Counted from the first letter of the stretch, positions 34,106 to 46,431 are shown. The stretch is 64,000 nt of DNA from Cenococcum geophilum 1.58 (GCA_001692895.1 KV748211.1:1426001-1490000); one strand, 5' to 3'. Made by a program: numbers and translations. The notes: generated by a model not told the origin, from the sequence alone.

Positions 34106-36450
34106 TTACCCCCCCCTCTAAAAAAGCCTGCCCTTAGGCTTTGTCGCTAAAAGTCTTAATAAGAGAATCTAACTAATTAGATAACTTTAACCGCCGGTTA
34201 AAGTTCCTAGATATCTTAATATCTTATATAACTAAGAAATTTCTAGGGCATTCTTGTCCTTATATTCTTTTAGTAGCTTATTATCTTCGTTATACTAGTA
34301 TTCTATTTATCTACTTATTTAGGTACTTTAGTGGTCTAGGTTTATTAGGGTAACAATTATAAAACTTTTAAAGCTTATAAGGATTACCTATAAAGTTCTA
34401 TATAGGGTACTAAGTGGGGTTTAGGTTATATCCTTTCTAACTAATATAATACTTTAACGTTCCCTTTACAAGTTTATAGGCTAGTATTTCTTTAATTTCC
34501 TATTTATTATCGCTATTAACTTAAATTAGTAGGGGAGGTTTATTCTTTTATCTAGGTAGTAGGTTATTTATAGCTTTCTATAGCTTATCCGGTAAGAAGA
34601 TAGGGTAAACTTTAATTAAGTCTAGGAGCTTAATCTTATACAAGTTACCTACTTTATTAAAAATCTTATATAGTCCTACTATTTTATAGTCTAGCTTATA
34701 GCTAGGCCGTTCTGTCTTTTAGTTCTTTATTATAACCTAGACTATATCGCCTATAGTAAAGTTAGGCTTACGCCTATACTTATTCGCCTACTATTATATT
34801 AATTTTTAGGCCTTTTTTAGGTTTATATAGGCTACTTTTTAAGCTTCTTCTAAGCGCTTAGCGTACTGCTAGGCTTCCTTATAAGATAGTTTTTCGCGTA
34901 TAGTTTAGGGCCCTTTTAGTCTTTCCTAGTCAAAGTTTATATAGGGTAAGTAACCCATTTCTAGTTAAATAGGGGCAAATCCAGTAGAGTTGTAAGGTAG
35001 GGTCGCTTGGGCGTAGTCTATTAAGGGTAATAGTTTAGCTTAGTTATCCTAAAAGTAGTTAATAAAAGGCTAAAGTCTCTAGTCCAAGTATTAATTTATA
35101 ATCTCCGTTTAACCGTTTATTTAGGGTAATATACTATAGAAAGCTTTAGCTTAATACCTAGGATTTAGGTAAACTTATTCCAAAAGGCTAATATAAACTA
35201 TGGCCCGCGGTTAGATATAATAGTATTTAATAGTCTATAAATTTAGTAGACGTAGTAGATATACAGTTAGGCTACCTCTTTAGCATTAATATTCTTATAA
35301 CAGGGAATTAAGAATAGGCGCTTACTAAAGCGATTAACTAGGATTATAACTATATTATATCCGTTACGGTCTAGAGGTAGTTTATAAAAATCTATAGAGA
35401 TATATTGCTAGGGGCGGTTAGGTATTAGGAGGGGTTTTAATAGTCCTAGGGTCTTATCTTATAAAATTATAGGCCTATAGTAGTTATTGCAGTTCCGTAT
35501 ATAGCGGTTAATATCTATAATTATTTTAGGCCAGTAGTAGCGGTTACTAATAATCCTACGGGTCTTATTTTTTTTAAGGTAGGCCGTAAAGACCTAGGCA
35601 TATGCTTTGGCAATAAGCTAAGTCCATAAGTTCTATTCCTCTACTACCACTAGCCGTTTACGGTGCTTAAGTAGTCCACTTTTAAGGGACCATAGGCTAG
35701 AAACGTTCTTTGCCTTTTCGCGGTACTCCTATAAAGAAGGGGCCGTATAGTTTACCTACAGTAGTTTATTAATAAGGTTTAGTTCCATAAAGTTAATAGG
35801 GCATATCTTAGCATCTAAAGAGTCTGTATTTAGTTCTACCTATATTTAGGAGTTAAGGTGCTCTAGTTATAGTAGCGCTTAGGTCTATAATAAGATCTTT
35901 ACGGCTGTCTAGTTATTTATATCCTATTTATACCTTATAAGAGCGTCTATACAGTTAGTAGCGCCTAGCCTATATATAATTAGGAAGTTAAACTAAGATA
36001 GGGTATCCGCCTAGCGCGCCTATTAAGCTATAAGGGCCTTTATTATTATAAAATATTCTAAGGCCTTATAATTGGAAACTACCTAGATAGACTTAGGGGT
36101 GCCTTTTAGTTAGGCTCGCTAGTGCTAAAAGCTAAAGATAATAGCTAGCATTTCTTTATTATAAATTGGGTAGTTTAGCTCAGCATCTATTATAGTCTTT
36201 AAATAGTAAGCAATAGGGTGCTATTCTCTATCTATCTACTTTTAGGAGTAAATGCTAGCTATAACACTATCTAAGGCATCGGTTTTTAGCATTAAGGGCC
36301 GTTCTGGGTCAAAGTAGGCGAGTAAGGGAGTAAAGACTAGTCGTTTCTTAAGCTCGTTAAAGGCCTACCTATATACGGTGTTAAAGTAAAAGGGCTAGTC
36401 CATTAGTCAGTCTAAAAGGCAGTACTTTATATTTATACGTTCTGTAATAG
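33869..36450 (-). mobile_element. Ty3/gypsy fossil E3 (same family as E2), 3' LTR plus partial pol
   Basis: Left LTR at 33869-34105, polypurine tract at 34106-34120 (on minus), then minus-strand integrase/chromodomain and RNase H/RT sequence. 35014-36400 aligns with 6904-8290 of E2. The relic ends near 36450 within the RT region, where unrelated sequence starts, so the 5' half is gone. RIPped throughout with many breaks. It preserves the about 0.9-kb 3' part (34106-35013) that E2 lacks inside this window. Confidence 0.85.
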
Positions 36451-36469
36451 GTCTAAAACTATTAGGCTA

Positions 36470-37120
36470 TAGAGACGCACTAGCCGTAACCAGCTTAGCG
36501 TAGGCGAGGCGTAGGCGAGGCGCCTACAAAACGTAGTCGCCCTGTATTAGAGAACAGCAGAATTTAGTTCTATAGTTCTACTCATTAAGAACCAGATACT
36601 CTTTATATCCCATTACTATTATTACGTTACTATATACCCTAAGGACCTTAGCGTCCTAATAGTACTAAATTCTCATCCCTTTTTAGAAGTAGTAGCCTAA
36701 TAATATAGCGGTCTGCAAAGGCCACGACTATATAGCGGCAACCCTCTGTTAAGAAGACGACCTATATTTATTAACTATATTACAGCCTATCGACCTAATG
36801 GCGAGACGCGGGCGTACTAGCGTAATGCGTACTACTAAGTCTGGGGATCGGCCCTAGGATGATATAGGTAAACCTATATCGTCCTAGACAGAACCGGAAG
36901 CTATAGGCGAAGGGGATATATAGGAAGAAATATAACGGCTAGAGAACGAGAAGCTATAACTCCTAGAGTAAAGAAAACTATACTTACTTAGGGAAGAGGT
37001 GGAAGTACTAAGACGGCGTTAACGCGGCAAGGTAACGTTAACTCCTATTCTTAACCCATCTTTATAACCTCAAATAATCCTATTAGAGTACTTACATCAG
37101 GAATTTTCTTTTTAGGCACG
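36470..37120 (+). mobile_element. LTR-element fossil, leader and gag-like N terminus
   Basis: An AT-rich leader is followed near 36792 by a plus-strand start MARRGRTSVMRTTKSGDRP and then a charged, coiled-coil-like stretch (RLENEKL, LLREEVEVLRRR). This is how gag proteins of many fungal Ty3 elements begin. It abuts the truncation point of E3. No pol sequence follows. Broken and short. Confidence 0.4.
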
Positions 37121-37311
37121 TTGTTGCAAATTGCGGCAATTTGCTGCAAACTGTGCGATTCGGGCAGTTGTATATGGTCGTTAGCGATTCGCGCAAACCG
37201 CGCGTTTTGCAACAAAATTACAGCATCTGCTAGTAAATTGCAGCAAAACGCTTAACTACCAAACTAATTCTAGCTTTTTGCTACCCTGTAAATAAATAGC
37301 GCGTAAACTAT

Positions 37312-37400
37312 ACAAATTATACAAACTGTACGAACTGTACAAACTATACAAACTGTACGAACTATATAAACTGTATAAACTGTACAAACTGTATAAATTA
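37312..37400. repeat. 10-bp tandem array (ACAAACTGTA type)
   Basis: About nine imperfect units such as ACAAACTGTA, CGAACTGTAC and ATAAACTGTA, directly before the MITE at 37416. Confidence 0.8.
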
Positions 37401-37415
37401 TAACTATATAAATTA

Positions 37416-38419
37416 AGGGCAGTGCTATTTGGACACCCCCTAATTGCTAGGTGGACACCCCCCTAAATTAGGTTTAGCGCCTACCTTAATAAGTTAGAAT
37501 ATTACGTACGTTTAACTTATTTGCATCTACATCACGAAAATTAAAGTGCGCGCCCGTCCAAATCAATACCGTATTTACCTTAACTTTGCATCTAAAAGCC
37601 TACAATTATAGAGCGTTACCATAGTTAGCTAATTGGCTCTATAACTAGCTCTATAATTACTAATCGCGTTAATAGATTTACTTATAAAGAGCGCTTAGTA
37701 TTTAAGTAAAATACTAGCTAGAGTCCTACCGGGCGTATACGTTAAAGGTAGCAGTACCTAAATTAGTTTACGTAATACTTTATAAAGCACTACGTAGTTT
37801 AATTAATTGCTCCCTTAGCGCGTTCCAGATTTAGACTTTACTACTTATACTATAACTAAAATTAAAACTTAAATTGTGGTGTTATAGTTATAGCGTATAC
37901 TTTGATTTTTGTAATATAGGCGCAAATAAGTTAAACGTATATAATATTCTAACCTATTAAGGCAGGCGCTAAACTAAATTTGGGGGGGGGTGTCTACTTA
38001 GTAATTGGGGGGTATCCACCTAGTAATTAGGGGGTGTCTAAATAGCACTGCCCTTATATAATATAATATTAATTTAGGTGCTGCCACCTCTGATATATAC
38101 GCCCGGTAGAACTCTAGCCAATATTTCGCTTAAATACTAAAGGCTCTCTATAAGTAAATCTATTAACGCGATTAGTAATTGTAGAGCTAGTTATAGAGCT
38201 AATTAGCTAACTATAGTAACGCTCTATAATTGCAGGCTTTTAGATACAAAGTTAAGGTAAATACGGTGTTAATTTAGACGGGCGCGCACTTTAATTTTCG
38301 CAATATAGATGCAAATAAGTCAAACGCACGTAATATTCTAACCTATTAAGGCAGGCGCTAAACCTAATTTAGGGGGGTGTCCACCTAGCAATTAGGGGGT
38401 GTCTAAATAGCACTGCCCT
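37416..38419. mobile_element. Long-TIR MITE (TA target) with a nested extra right end
   Basis: The ends are AGGGCAGTGCTATTTGGACA and its reverse complement, flanked by TA at 37414-37415 and 38420-38421. The inverted arms are about 350 bp each (37416-37765 and about 38068-38419). Between them lies about 300 bp that contains a second complete right terminus ending at 38054 and also followed by TA (38055-38056). The internal end is more RIPped than the outer one. No coding capacity; by target and TIR style it is Tc1/mariner-type. The order could reflect a nested insertion or aberrant duplication. Confidence 0.85.
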
Positions 38420-38539
38420 TATATAATAACCAAATTATTATATATTCCTATAGATTTCTATAATATACTTTTAAATATATTTATATTATAACTATATAAA
38501 ATATAGAGCTATCTACTTTAGGTATTAAGGGGGAAGCCT

Positions 38540-39255
38540 CTTATAGAGGCTCTAAATTATCTACCTACCTGCCTATTTGCCTATCTACCTACCTACCTGC
38601 CTACCTACCTACCTGCCTGCCTGCCTACCTGCCTACCTACTTACCTGCTTACCTGCCTGCCTGCCTACCTACCTGCCTGCCTACCTATCTATCTATCTAT
38701 CTATCTATCTATCTGTTTATCTGTTTAGTTATCTGTCTGTCTATACCTACCCATCTATACCTACCTATCTGTGCCTACCTGTCTATGTTACCTTAATTCG
38801 ATCGATTGATTAAATCGTTTATTGTATTCGCTGGCTAGTCGTTTAAACGGTTATTGTGTGGCTTTAGCAGCGGTCGTGTAGCTCTGGCGACGGTCGTCTG
38901 GCGATAACGACAGTCGCCTAGCTCTAACGGTTATCTAGCGACGGCGACGGTCGTCTAGCTCTGACGACGGTCGTCTGGCTCTAACGGTCGTCTAGCTCTG
39001 GCGACGGTTATCTGGCGACGGTTATCTAGCTCCGGCAACGGTCGTCTAGCACTGACAACAGTCGTCTAGCTCCGGCGATGGTCGTCTAGCTCTAGTAACG
39101 GTTATCTACTAGCTATCGTTCTGGTGTCTTCCTAGGTAGGGAGGATATAAGAAAGGGTAAAAAATAAGGTAGCTACCTAGGTGTATATAGGGGGTATACT
39201 TAGTAGAGGTATGTATAGAGGCTATTGGGAATATAGCGGGGACCCGATATAGAAC
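38540..39255. repeat. Dispersed low-complexity repeat block (copy 2)
   Basis: (CTAC/CTGC)n tetranucleotide tract at about 38563-38780, then CGGTCGTCTAGCTCTGGCGA units at about 38865-39110. It closes with GGGAATATAGCGGGGACCCGATA at about 39233-39255. It is collinear with 12570-13530 but more AT-mutated. Open frames inside (for example 38577-38813) are repeat artefacts. Confidence 0.75.
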
Positions 39256-39722
39256 TTCGCGTAGAGCCTTTATACGTAGAGCTTCGCGCAAAGCCTTATA
39301 CAGAGCCTTTATACGTAGAGCTTTATATAGAGCTTCGTGTAGAGCCTTATATAAAGCTTTATATAGAGCTTTATATAGAGCTTTATATAGAGCTTTATAT
39401 AGAGCTTTATACAGAGCTTTGTGCAGAGCTTTATGCAGAGCTTTATACAAAGCTTTATACAGAGCCTCTATACGCAGAGCTTTATATAGAGCCTTATATA
39501 GAGCCTCGCGTAGAGCCTTATATAAAGCTTTATATAGAGCTTCGTGTAAAGCTTTATATAGAGCCTTGTATAAAGCTGTATATAGAGTCTTATATAGAGC
39601 TTTATATAGAGCCTCATATAGAGCCTTATATAAACCCTAGTATAGAACCTTATATAAAGTTTTATATAGAGCTTTATATAGAGCTTTATATAGAGCTTCG
39701 TGTAGAGCTTTATATAAATCCA
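39256..39722. repeat. RIPped 12-bp minisatellite (AGAGCTTTATAT type)
   Basis: About 35 imperfect units of AGAGCTTTATAT/AGAGCCTTATAT. The minus strand reads (YKAL)n at 39450-39109 and the plus strand (RALYRALY)n at 39419-39640. It is the AT-mutated counterpart of the 21.2-21.9 kb array, whose unit is GCTCTGCACGAA. Not a gene. Confidence 0.85.
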
Positions 39723-40470
39723 TTTATAAAGCTATAAACATTTTGCCAAGCTACCCCTTAGAATCCACGTTTTTCTATAGCCCTTGCGGAAAACTAACCG
39801 TTTTATTTAGTAATTTATTTTCTTTTTTTAACCCCACCTCTCGTTCTTTTTAAAGTTCCGCGCCTCCATTAAAAACGCTATCTAGTTTTTTAACCTCGCC
39901 GCCTCTCTTTCTTGCTTGCTCCTCCCTTCTTTTCCTCCTCCCCCCTTAACCTCCGCGCAAGCGCTCCTAATTATACGCTCGTGCCGTACCGCCTTCTTCC
40001 TTCTACCTCCTCTATATTCTTAGCCCGCTGCAAAAATACAGGCCTGTCTTTCCTATACTACACTGCCCTTAACGCCCAGTTTAACCGCTGGGGGTCCTAT
40101 TTTAGGCCCCCCCTAAGATAGATAGAAATATATATATCCTTCGCCCGCCGTTCTACTACAGTCTTTAGCAGTCTTATCTCCTTCTCTATCCCCAACCTTA
40201 AATTCTAACTACTCCTTTTACTTATTCGCTATCGCGATTTCTAACTAATCGGCCCACCTACTATCCTTTTAATCCCTCCGTCCGCGTCTATCCCTCGCTA
40301 CTTCCATTCTTTTATGCCCTAAAGATAGCTTCCCTTTGGCAGCGATAGGCACTATATAATACAGTAACGGCTATTCTATAACGGTCTCTACATCCGTCCC
40401 TATATCCGTCCCTATATTCGTCCCTATATCCCTTATTAATCCGCGTCCGCTAAAGGAGGTAGATATAGGG
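39723..40470. other. Pyrimidine-rich spacer upstream of the DUF3435 relic
   Basis: C/T-rich on the plus strand (for example 39895-39950), possibly the promoter/5' leader region of the following relic. A 69-codon frame at 39912-40121 has no recognisable domain. Confidence 0.4.
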
Positions 40471-43400
40471 CCCTTTAAAGCTAAGCGCTGCTTTCCTAAT
40501 AACCTAGAGTCGCGGAGGTAGAGGGCCTTATTAGCCTTAAAATTATACGCCTTTTAGCCGCTAGATAACCGCCTAGTGATTATAGATATAACGGGCCACC
40601 GTCGCGATTATACTATAGTGGTCTAGAGATTATAAATAAGTATACCCTTGCCCATCCGTCCAACGTCTTCTACTACCCTTCCCTCCTCCGCCTCTCCTTT
40701 CGTTTTTAGCTACCTTCTTCTTACTAACCCACGCGCCTCTCTATACAGATTTATTAGGGATATCCTATAAGTAGACCTAAATAGTATCTAACTTAACCTG
40801 TGCCTTGCGTCTAAAACGGCTAAGGATTATTGCTAAGTATTCCTCTAGGCGTATATTAAGAACTTAAAGCGAAGATATTTAGTCCTTAGACCGTAAGAGT
40901 ATAAATATAAGCGGATGGTAAATACGGCTTCTTCTATTACGCATTTCTAGAGGGGGCTTATTACTTAAGCCAACTCTATAGTCCTACTAAAGAAAAGGCA
41001 GCAAGATTCTAAGAATAAGGCTCTTTAGAGACTAAAGTTTATTAACTACACTAAGCAACGTATATAAGGGCCAATATTTAAAATATCTAAGGTTAGTTAC
41101 ACTAACGAACCCTACGCCCCTCCTCCCTATCCCCCTTCCCCTTCCCTTTCCTCTTATTCCCCTCTATAGATCCTCTACATAGGTATATAAAAAGGTTAAA
41201 ATATCTATTCTAACCCCCCCCCTCTTAGTAAATCTATAATGGCCTTATAGATAAGCTTGGTCTTACAGTTAATTAAACCTTTAAAAAGGTTAAGGCGATA
41301 GCCAAAGATATTATTGTTATCCTTAATACGCTATAGGAGCGTGCTAGGGATATTAATTGCGAGCCTAACACCTAGCTCGCGTTTTACGCCATCCTCCTAA
41401 CGGCGGGTATTAGCGGCTTTAAACTAGCCTCTATAATGTGCCTTTTATACTAGTAAGTTAGTCTAGCAGTTATATAGGACCTAAATAACCAAACGAGGAC
41501 AAGGCTCGTTGTTATAATTGTAGTTAAAAAGAATAAGAAAAAGTAGGCTAGCTACAGCTCTAGAGCCAACGCGTAAGCCTAACCCTATCCTTACTCTATG
41601 TCTTTAGGAACTCCTCGCCCTACCCTAGTTACTTTCCCTTATTTACCTCCTTTATTCTAATAGGATATCCTTTTCTATTACCCTCGTCCTATATCTAAAT
41701 ATATATCTCACCAGCCTTATCGCCACGCGCGTGATTATAGATAACGCCTTTAAGCCTAGCTTTAAGTCCGTTAACGCGCTACTCCATTAACCCGCCCTTA
41801 AAGGAGTGGACTTCCTCCCGCTAAAGTAGAAGAAAGAGATACTAAACCAGCCTATTTTTCCACTCGCTTACTTAAGTTTTAACTATTTATAGCACTAAAC
41901 ATGCCTTATAGCCGGTTTCCGGGAGGACTTATACATTTACGCGCTATAGGTTAGCGCAGGAGCTAGACTTAATAGTAAGAGAATTTAAGGTAAATATATG
42001 TATATGCACATGCATATATTAAGCAGCGCATTTCCCTACTACTTTCCTTTTTAACTCCATAAATAGTAGGGATGGCTACTAACTTCTTTAAACCGCTAGG
42101 TATTCTCTCTAATATACTATATAACTATATTTTATTTAATACGACCTAAGTATTCTAAGGTAGCTATTAGACTAAATGCGTCCGCGAGGATCTTATAGGG
42201 TTAGCCTTTGGATCTATAGCCGGACGGAATAATGCCCTCTTTTAGCGCCTCCGTAATATATCCCTATAGAGGGATATAAATGCTCCTATTAGCCTAAGCG
42301 AGGAGGACTTATAGGAGTTTAAATAGCGTAAGGACGTATATAATCTTCGTGGAAGCCTAGAAGTGGCGAAGCGAGCAAAAGATTATAAGGTAGCGATAGC
42401 GCTTAATAGGTAGCTCCGCTATATTATTAAGATTTTATTATCTCTAAAAGTGCAGAAGAAGAGGGCGGAATACTTTAGTCGCGTTAATGGATTAAGAGCC
42501 CTAGGTTTACTAACTATAGGCATACCCGCCGTATAAACCACCAGATCCACTCCTAGTAAGGGCGCTTTAGGCAAAGGCGCTCTAAGGAGGCGCTCTCGCG
42601 ACGCGGTGGCTGCGGTTGCTTAGTTTCTACAAAGTTACACTTAGGATATTAATAAACACTAGCCCTTTAAATAGTATTCGGAACGGTTTATAAACCTACT
42701 TATTAGATACTTAACTCGCCGGCTAAAAACGGACCTGTCTTTAGATACAGAAACTTTAGAGCGTAAGGCAGATAATATAGGTTAGGCAATACGCGAAGAG
42801 GATAAAAAGGATAAAAAAAATAAAAAGGATAAAGCGGGTAACGCAGAGGGTAAGTAAGGTGCGTTTTTATCCTTAACTAAAACAAAGGGAACGAGGGGTT
42901 GTAAGGAATAGCCTAGGTGCCTTCTTAGCTATAGCGTCTATTGCCGCCGTAGCGAACTTATAAAGTATTATAAAAAGATTTATATTAAGAACGGGATATT
43001 TAAGCAGCCCTTTTAGTGCCCTAAATGCCGCCGCCTGGGGATAGAAAATTCTTAGATTAGCGGGGGCGAGTCTATATAGAGTAACTATGTTAAAATGGTT
43101 TATAATAAGATTTATACGCCTTATTTCCCCTCCTATTTAACCCTAGCTAAGGACCCGTTTAAGTATCTTATCTATTTTAGCTTCTTTCTTTCTAGGCAAG
43201 GTCTTATAAGGCATTTTAGACTAACCTATATCCAGAAAGAAAGCATATTTAAGCAGCCCTTCCTATATCCTAAATGCCGCCGCTAGAAAAAGGAGGACAT
43301 TTAGATTAACGGACTCTCCGCATAGCCTAGTCACATAGTATTAGTATATAGTAAGGTTCACGCGCCCGATTTTCCATTTAGTCCGTGCCATTCGCCCAGC

Positions 43401-43560
43401 TCGCCCTTAGACAACGGAACTTAGAAAATATTTAGTAGGAAGAAGCGAAAGAGGAATAAGGGCGACACCGGCGCCGGCGCCGGCGGCAGCTTAGCGGAAG
43501 TAATAATAGATATAATAACAGATACGGTAATAAATATAACAATATCTAGTACTTAAACTC
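40470..43560 (+). pseudogene. DUF3435 (tyrosine-recombinase-like) gene relic with two C2H2-like tail units
   Basis: Plus-strand relic. The first third has LNLCLASKTAKDYC near 40793 and FINYTKQRIQGPIFKISK near 41040-41085, as in the N-terminal part of DUF3435 proteins. Then IIDNAFKPSFKSVNALLH lies near 41730-41790, DLYIYALQVSAGARLN near 41920-41970 and GLAFGSIAGRNNALFQRLRN near 42195-42255. SLSEEDLQEFKQRKDVYNLR and LKVQKKRAEYFSRVNGLRAL follow. A likely intron starts at GTAAATATATG (about 41990). Two similar cysteine/histidine units end the protein, each with FKQPF and PKCRR, near 42950-43130 and 43170-43370. DUF3435 is the domain of Starship captains but also of other fungal proteins. RIP stops are frequent; the gene is dead. 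Confidence 0.8.
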
Positions 43561-44866
43561 TAGCGTCTTCCGCGGACTTTAATATTCTTCTAAGAATTAA
43601 TCCTCGCCTATTAATAGGTAAGGTAGAGGTAGAGAAACAGGAGAGAAAAATAAAAAGGCACGTACTGGCGCCTACCTTACCGTCTATATTAAGATAGTCC
43701 TACCGTATAAGTCCTTCGGCGTGGAGACTAAGCTTAGTTAGGACGGTTTAGCCCTAAGATACTAGGCAGTTAATATGTTATATAGCACTAAAATTAATCT
43801 AAACTAACACTACAAAATACTTTTAGCGGAAGCATTTCTCTAACGTTAAGTAAGGTAAACAGATTAAATGCAAAGTCTATAAAAACTATGCTCTTAGTAT
43901 ACACGGGACTATTTCCTAATCTATCCTTTAAAAGCTTGCTAGTAAGCTATTAAGGCTAGTAAAGAGCTTTTCCTTTAACTGGACACTAGTTATTATATTA
44001 ATCGGAGTTCGCGTAATAAGTAGCCTATATAAGCAAGATTTAAGGAGAATAAACTTACCTTAAATCGCAGTGAGCGGTTAAACCCGCAACGTATAGCGGC
44101 TATATTTAGGTATAGAAGCGGTAGTAAAACTTAATAGAGACGTTTTAAGACCTTATAGAGCCTCTTTAAATCCGCCCTGTTCGCGACCTATACTAATTAG
44201 CGCTAAAGCTTAAAGTAACGCCTAAGAGTCTAACAGGAACTAAATTTCATCCTTTCTTTAAAGATATAGCTATTATTTACATTCTTTATACTATTATATA
44301 GGCACTATAGTAGCAAAAGAGCTATTATATAAGACTTTAACGGAAGTAGCTAAAGAGATAACAATATTCTATTATGGCTTAAATACTATGCGCTTATGTA
44401 GCAAATATCTATATACTAAGATATATTTAGTTCGCTGGTATTAGCGCTATTATAACTATATATAGTTACCTATCCTATATATCTATTATGCTAGAGATAT
44501 ATTAGACGTATTAATTCGTTAATAGTAGTAATCATTCTCGCACTATTATAGGTATAATAAGTATGTAAGAGGATTTAAGTAGTAGAGAACAGTATAATAA
44601 GACACAATCTATATATATATAAAAAAGAAAAGTAATATAAATATAAAAGGGGTTTTTTTTAAGAGAAAACAAAAGAAAGTAACATTCTAGGTAACCTAGA
44701 CGGCTTAATAGATATAAGAAGATCAGCCTAGGGTTTGCTAGAAAGCTATACACACAATTTATAAAAATCCTATTTAGCTCTAGGTAATGGAAACTGGTTA
44801 ACACTAACAGAGGAGTAAGATAGTAATTAGAGGCTTAAACTAAGTAGGATAGAGAGGATCTAAAAC
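43561..44866. other. Unclassified RIPped sequence
   Basis: No family recognised on either strand. The 90-codon minus frame at 44804-44532 lies just downstream of the exchanger pseudogene and is a low-complexity F/L/Y/I-rich frame without support. Confidence 0.4.
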
Positions 44867-44940
44867 TTATTTTAGATAAAACCAGCTAGCAACTACAATA
44901 ATAGTATAGATTGCCATAATAAGAACGCCTTTAAGCCAGT

Positions 44941-44991
44941 CTATTTTAGTGTTAGTTAGAGTGGATTACCTATATAAAAAGAAAAACTTAC
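44941..44991 (-). other. Intron 3 of the exchanger pseudogene
   Basis: 51 bp, GTAAGT...AATAG, containing CTAAC. Removal gives NSKSNWLKGVLIMAIY, matching the family's C-terminal GKSNWLEGVLLMATY. Confidence 0.8.
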
Positions 44992-45684
44992 TAGATTTAC
45001 TATTTTAGATAAGATAGTTTACTAAGAGCATGGCAACAAACAAAACAGCTATTAGAAAGATATTAAAATAAAGCGTTATATAATCCTAGTTGATAATCTA
45101 ACCGAGTATAACAACGAAGGGAAGAACTAGAAGAGTAATTTGTATACTAGATCTAATAGCAACATTAATTACTAGACTTATCTCATCCTTATAAGCTACT
45201 GTGACCGCTATTATATACTTAGCAGCGTTCCTAATAATTAGGAGTAGGATAAGACCGACAAAAGTGGTAGAGATAGTGCCGCTTGCCGTAACATTACTAA
45301 TACTATTAACTATAAACTTAGGACAGAAGGCGACTAACGCGGTAAAGAATCTAAGGGTTATAATTGCACCCCAGATCGTCAATTTAGGCTCCTTAATCTC
45401 ATTATCTTCCTCTTCTACATTTAAATCCTGCATAAGCTGTTCTTAGTTTACTCCGCCTCTAAATATAGCCGCCGCTCTAGCGCTAATCTATACGATACCA
45501 CAGAGAGACATACCCTACTTAACTTAGGAGGATTTACACTTAGGAGCCCTTTAGCTTAGAGTATTATACATTTCGGTATATAACTTTAATTAAAATATAA
45601 GGTAGTAAACGTATATAATTAGGAGGATAACAGCTATTCCGCGGGAAAGCTCCCAATTAAGTATAGAGCTATTAGGGCTTATAG

Positions 45685-45733
45685 CTACATAGGTTAGTAT
45701 CTATTATAGGTCTAAAGCTGTTATTAAACTTAC
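45685..45733 (-). other. Intron 2 of the exchanger pseudogene
   Basis: 49 bp, GTAAGT...TGTAG, with a perfect ACTAAC branch site 7-12 bp before the end. Removal joins FHSTLL to ISPNSSILNWELSRG in frame. Confidence 0.8.
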
Positions 45734-45981
45734 TTAATAGCGTAGAGTGGAAGGCGGTTAAAATAATTAGACTACCAACGTACAAAGCTAGAAAACTGGC
45801 CGCAGTATCTACTACTGTTATATTAAAATATTGTTCTATCCGGTTAATACCTCTAAAGAAGAAGCATATGCTAAGGATAAGGAGTAAGTTTAAAAGTATA
45901 CTGCCGATTAAGGAAGTTTTGACAATAGTAATCTAGCCTTTAGTTAGGGCTAAAATAGAGACAATTAATTTAACAGCATTT

Positions 45982-46033
45982 CTGCGCTAAATATTAGATA
46001 ATATTAGGACAAATAAGAAGCGGAGAAATGTAC
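45982..46033 (-). other. Intron 1 of the exchanger pseudogene
   Basis: 52 bp, GTACAT...CGCAG, with a CTAAT branch-like site. Removing it joins NITF to RNAVKL in frame, at the place where the CAX motif (T-F-G-N-A-V-E-L) is expected. Confidence 0.75.
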
Positions 46034-46431
46034 CTAAAAGTTATATTTAAAAGACCACCTAATATATCACCGGCGCGGAGCGTAATCTCTTTAGTAGCGT
46101 AGCTAAGCATTATAGTAAGCGGAATAATGGCAATAAAGTTAATAATAAATATGGTAATACCGTTAGCGTAAAGATAATTAACTATAAAGCCAACGGGAAT
46201 AGTAAGAAGAAGTATATTTATCTATAAGCTAAATAAGACAGCACGAACCTAATCCTTAGTAGGTATCTTACGCTTTAAAGCTGCTTTCAGCCTTTTCTCC
46301 TTAGTTATTAGCCTAGGATATAAGGATCTTCGTAGGCCTATACTAGCCTCTTCGTTAGGTCGTTTATTATTAAACCCTATCTAGGCTGCTTAATAAGCTT
46401 TTAAGAGTGTTGCTAGATCTAAATATGCCAT

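Larger units (their letters stand above)
44867..46431 (-). pseudogene. Vacuolar Ca2+/H+ exchanger (CAX/VCX1 family), RIP-killed copy with three introns
   Basis: The gene can be read from ATG at 46431-46429 (MAYLDLATLLKAY) to a stop at 44869-44867. The family is a multi-pass exchanger that moves Ca2+ into the vacuole against H+. Matches include INFIAIIPLTIMLSYATKEI, TLRAGDILGGLLN, NAVKLIVSILALTKG (first CAX repeat, family GNAVELIVSI), FRGINRIEQYFN, LSRGIAVILLIIYVYYLIF, WGAIITLRFFTALVAF, ASGTISTTFVGLILL, RNAAKYIIAVTVA (second repeat, family GNAAEH) and SIQITLLVLPFVVILG. The key Gly and Glu of both repeats read Arg and Lys, as G-to-A RIP predicts, and several Gln/Trp codons are stops. Frame is otherwise kept. 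It is probably a duplicate of a normal host gene. Confidence 0.88.

Noticed and set aside
38577-38813. 78-codon frame of P/T/Y/L/C repeats
   Set aside because: Produced by a (CTAC/CTGC) tetranucleotide tract; not protein-like.
39109-39640. YKAL-rich (minus) and RALY-rich (plus) open frames
   Set aside because: A 12-bp minisatellite keeps both strands open; the same unit at 21.2 kb gives unrelated peptides, so there is no selection for a protein.
45201-45446. 81-codon plus frame
   Set aside because: Exact antisense of exon sequence of the Ca2+/H+ exchanger pseudogene.
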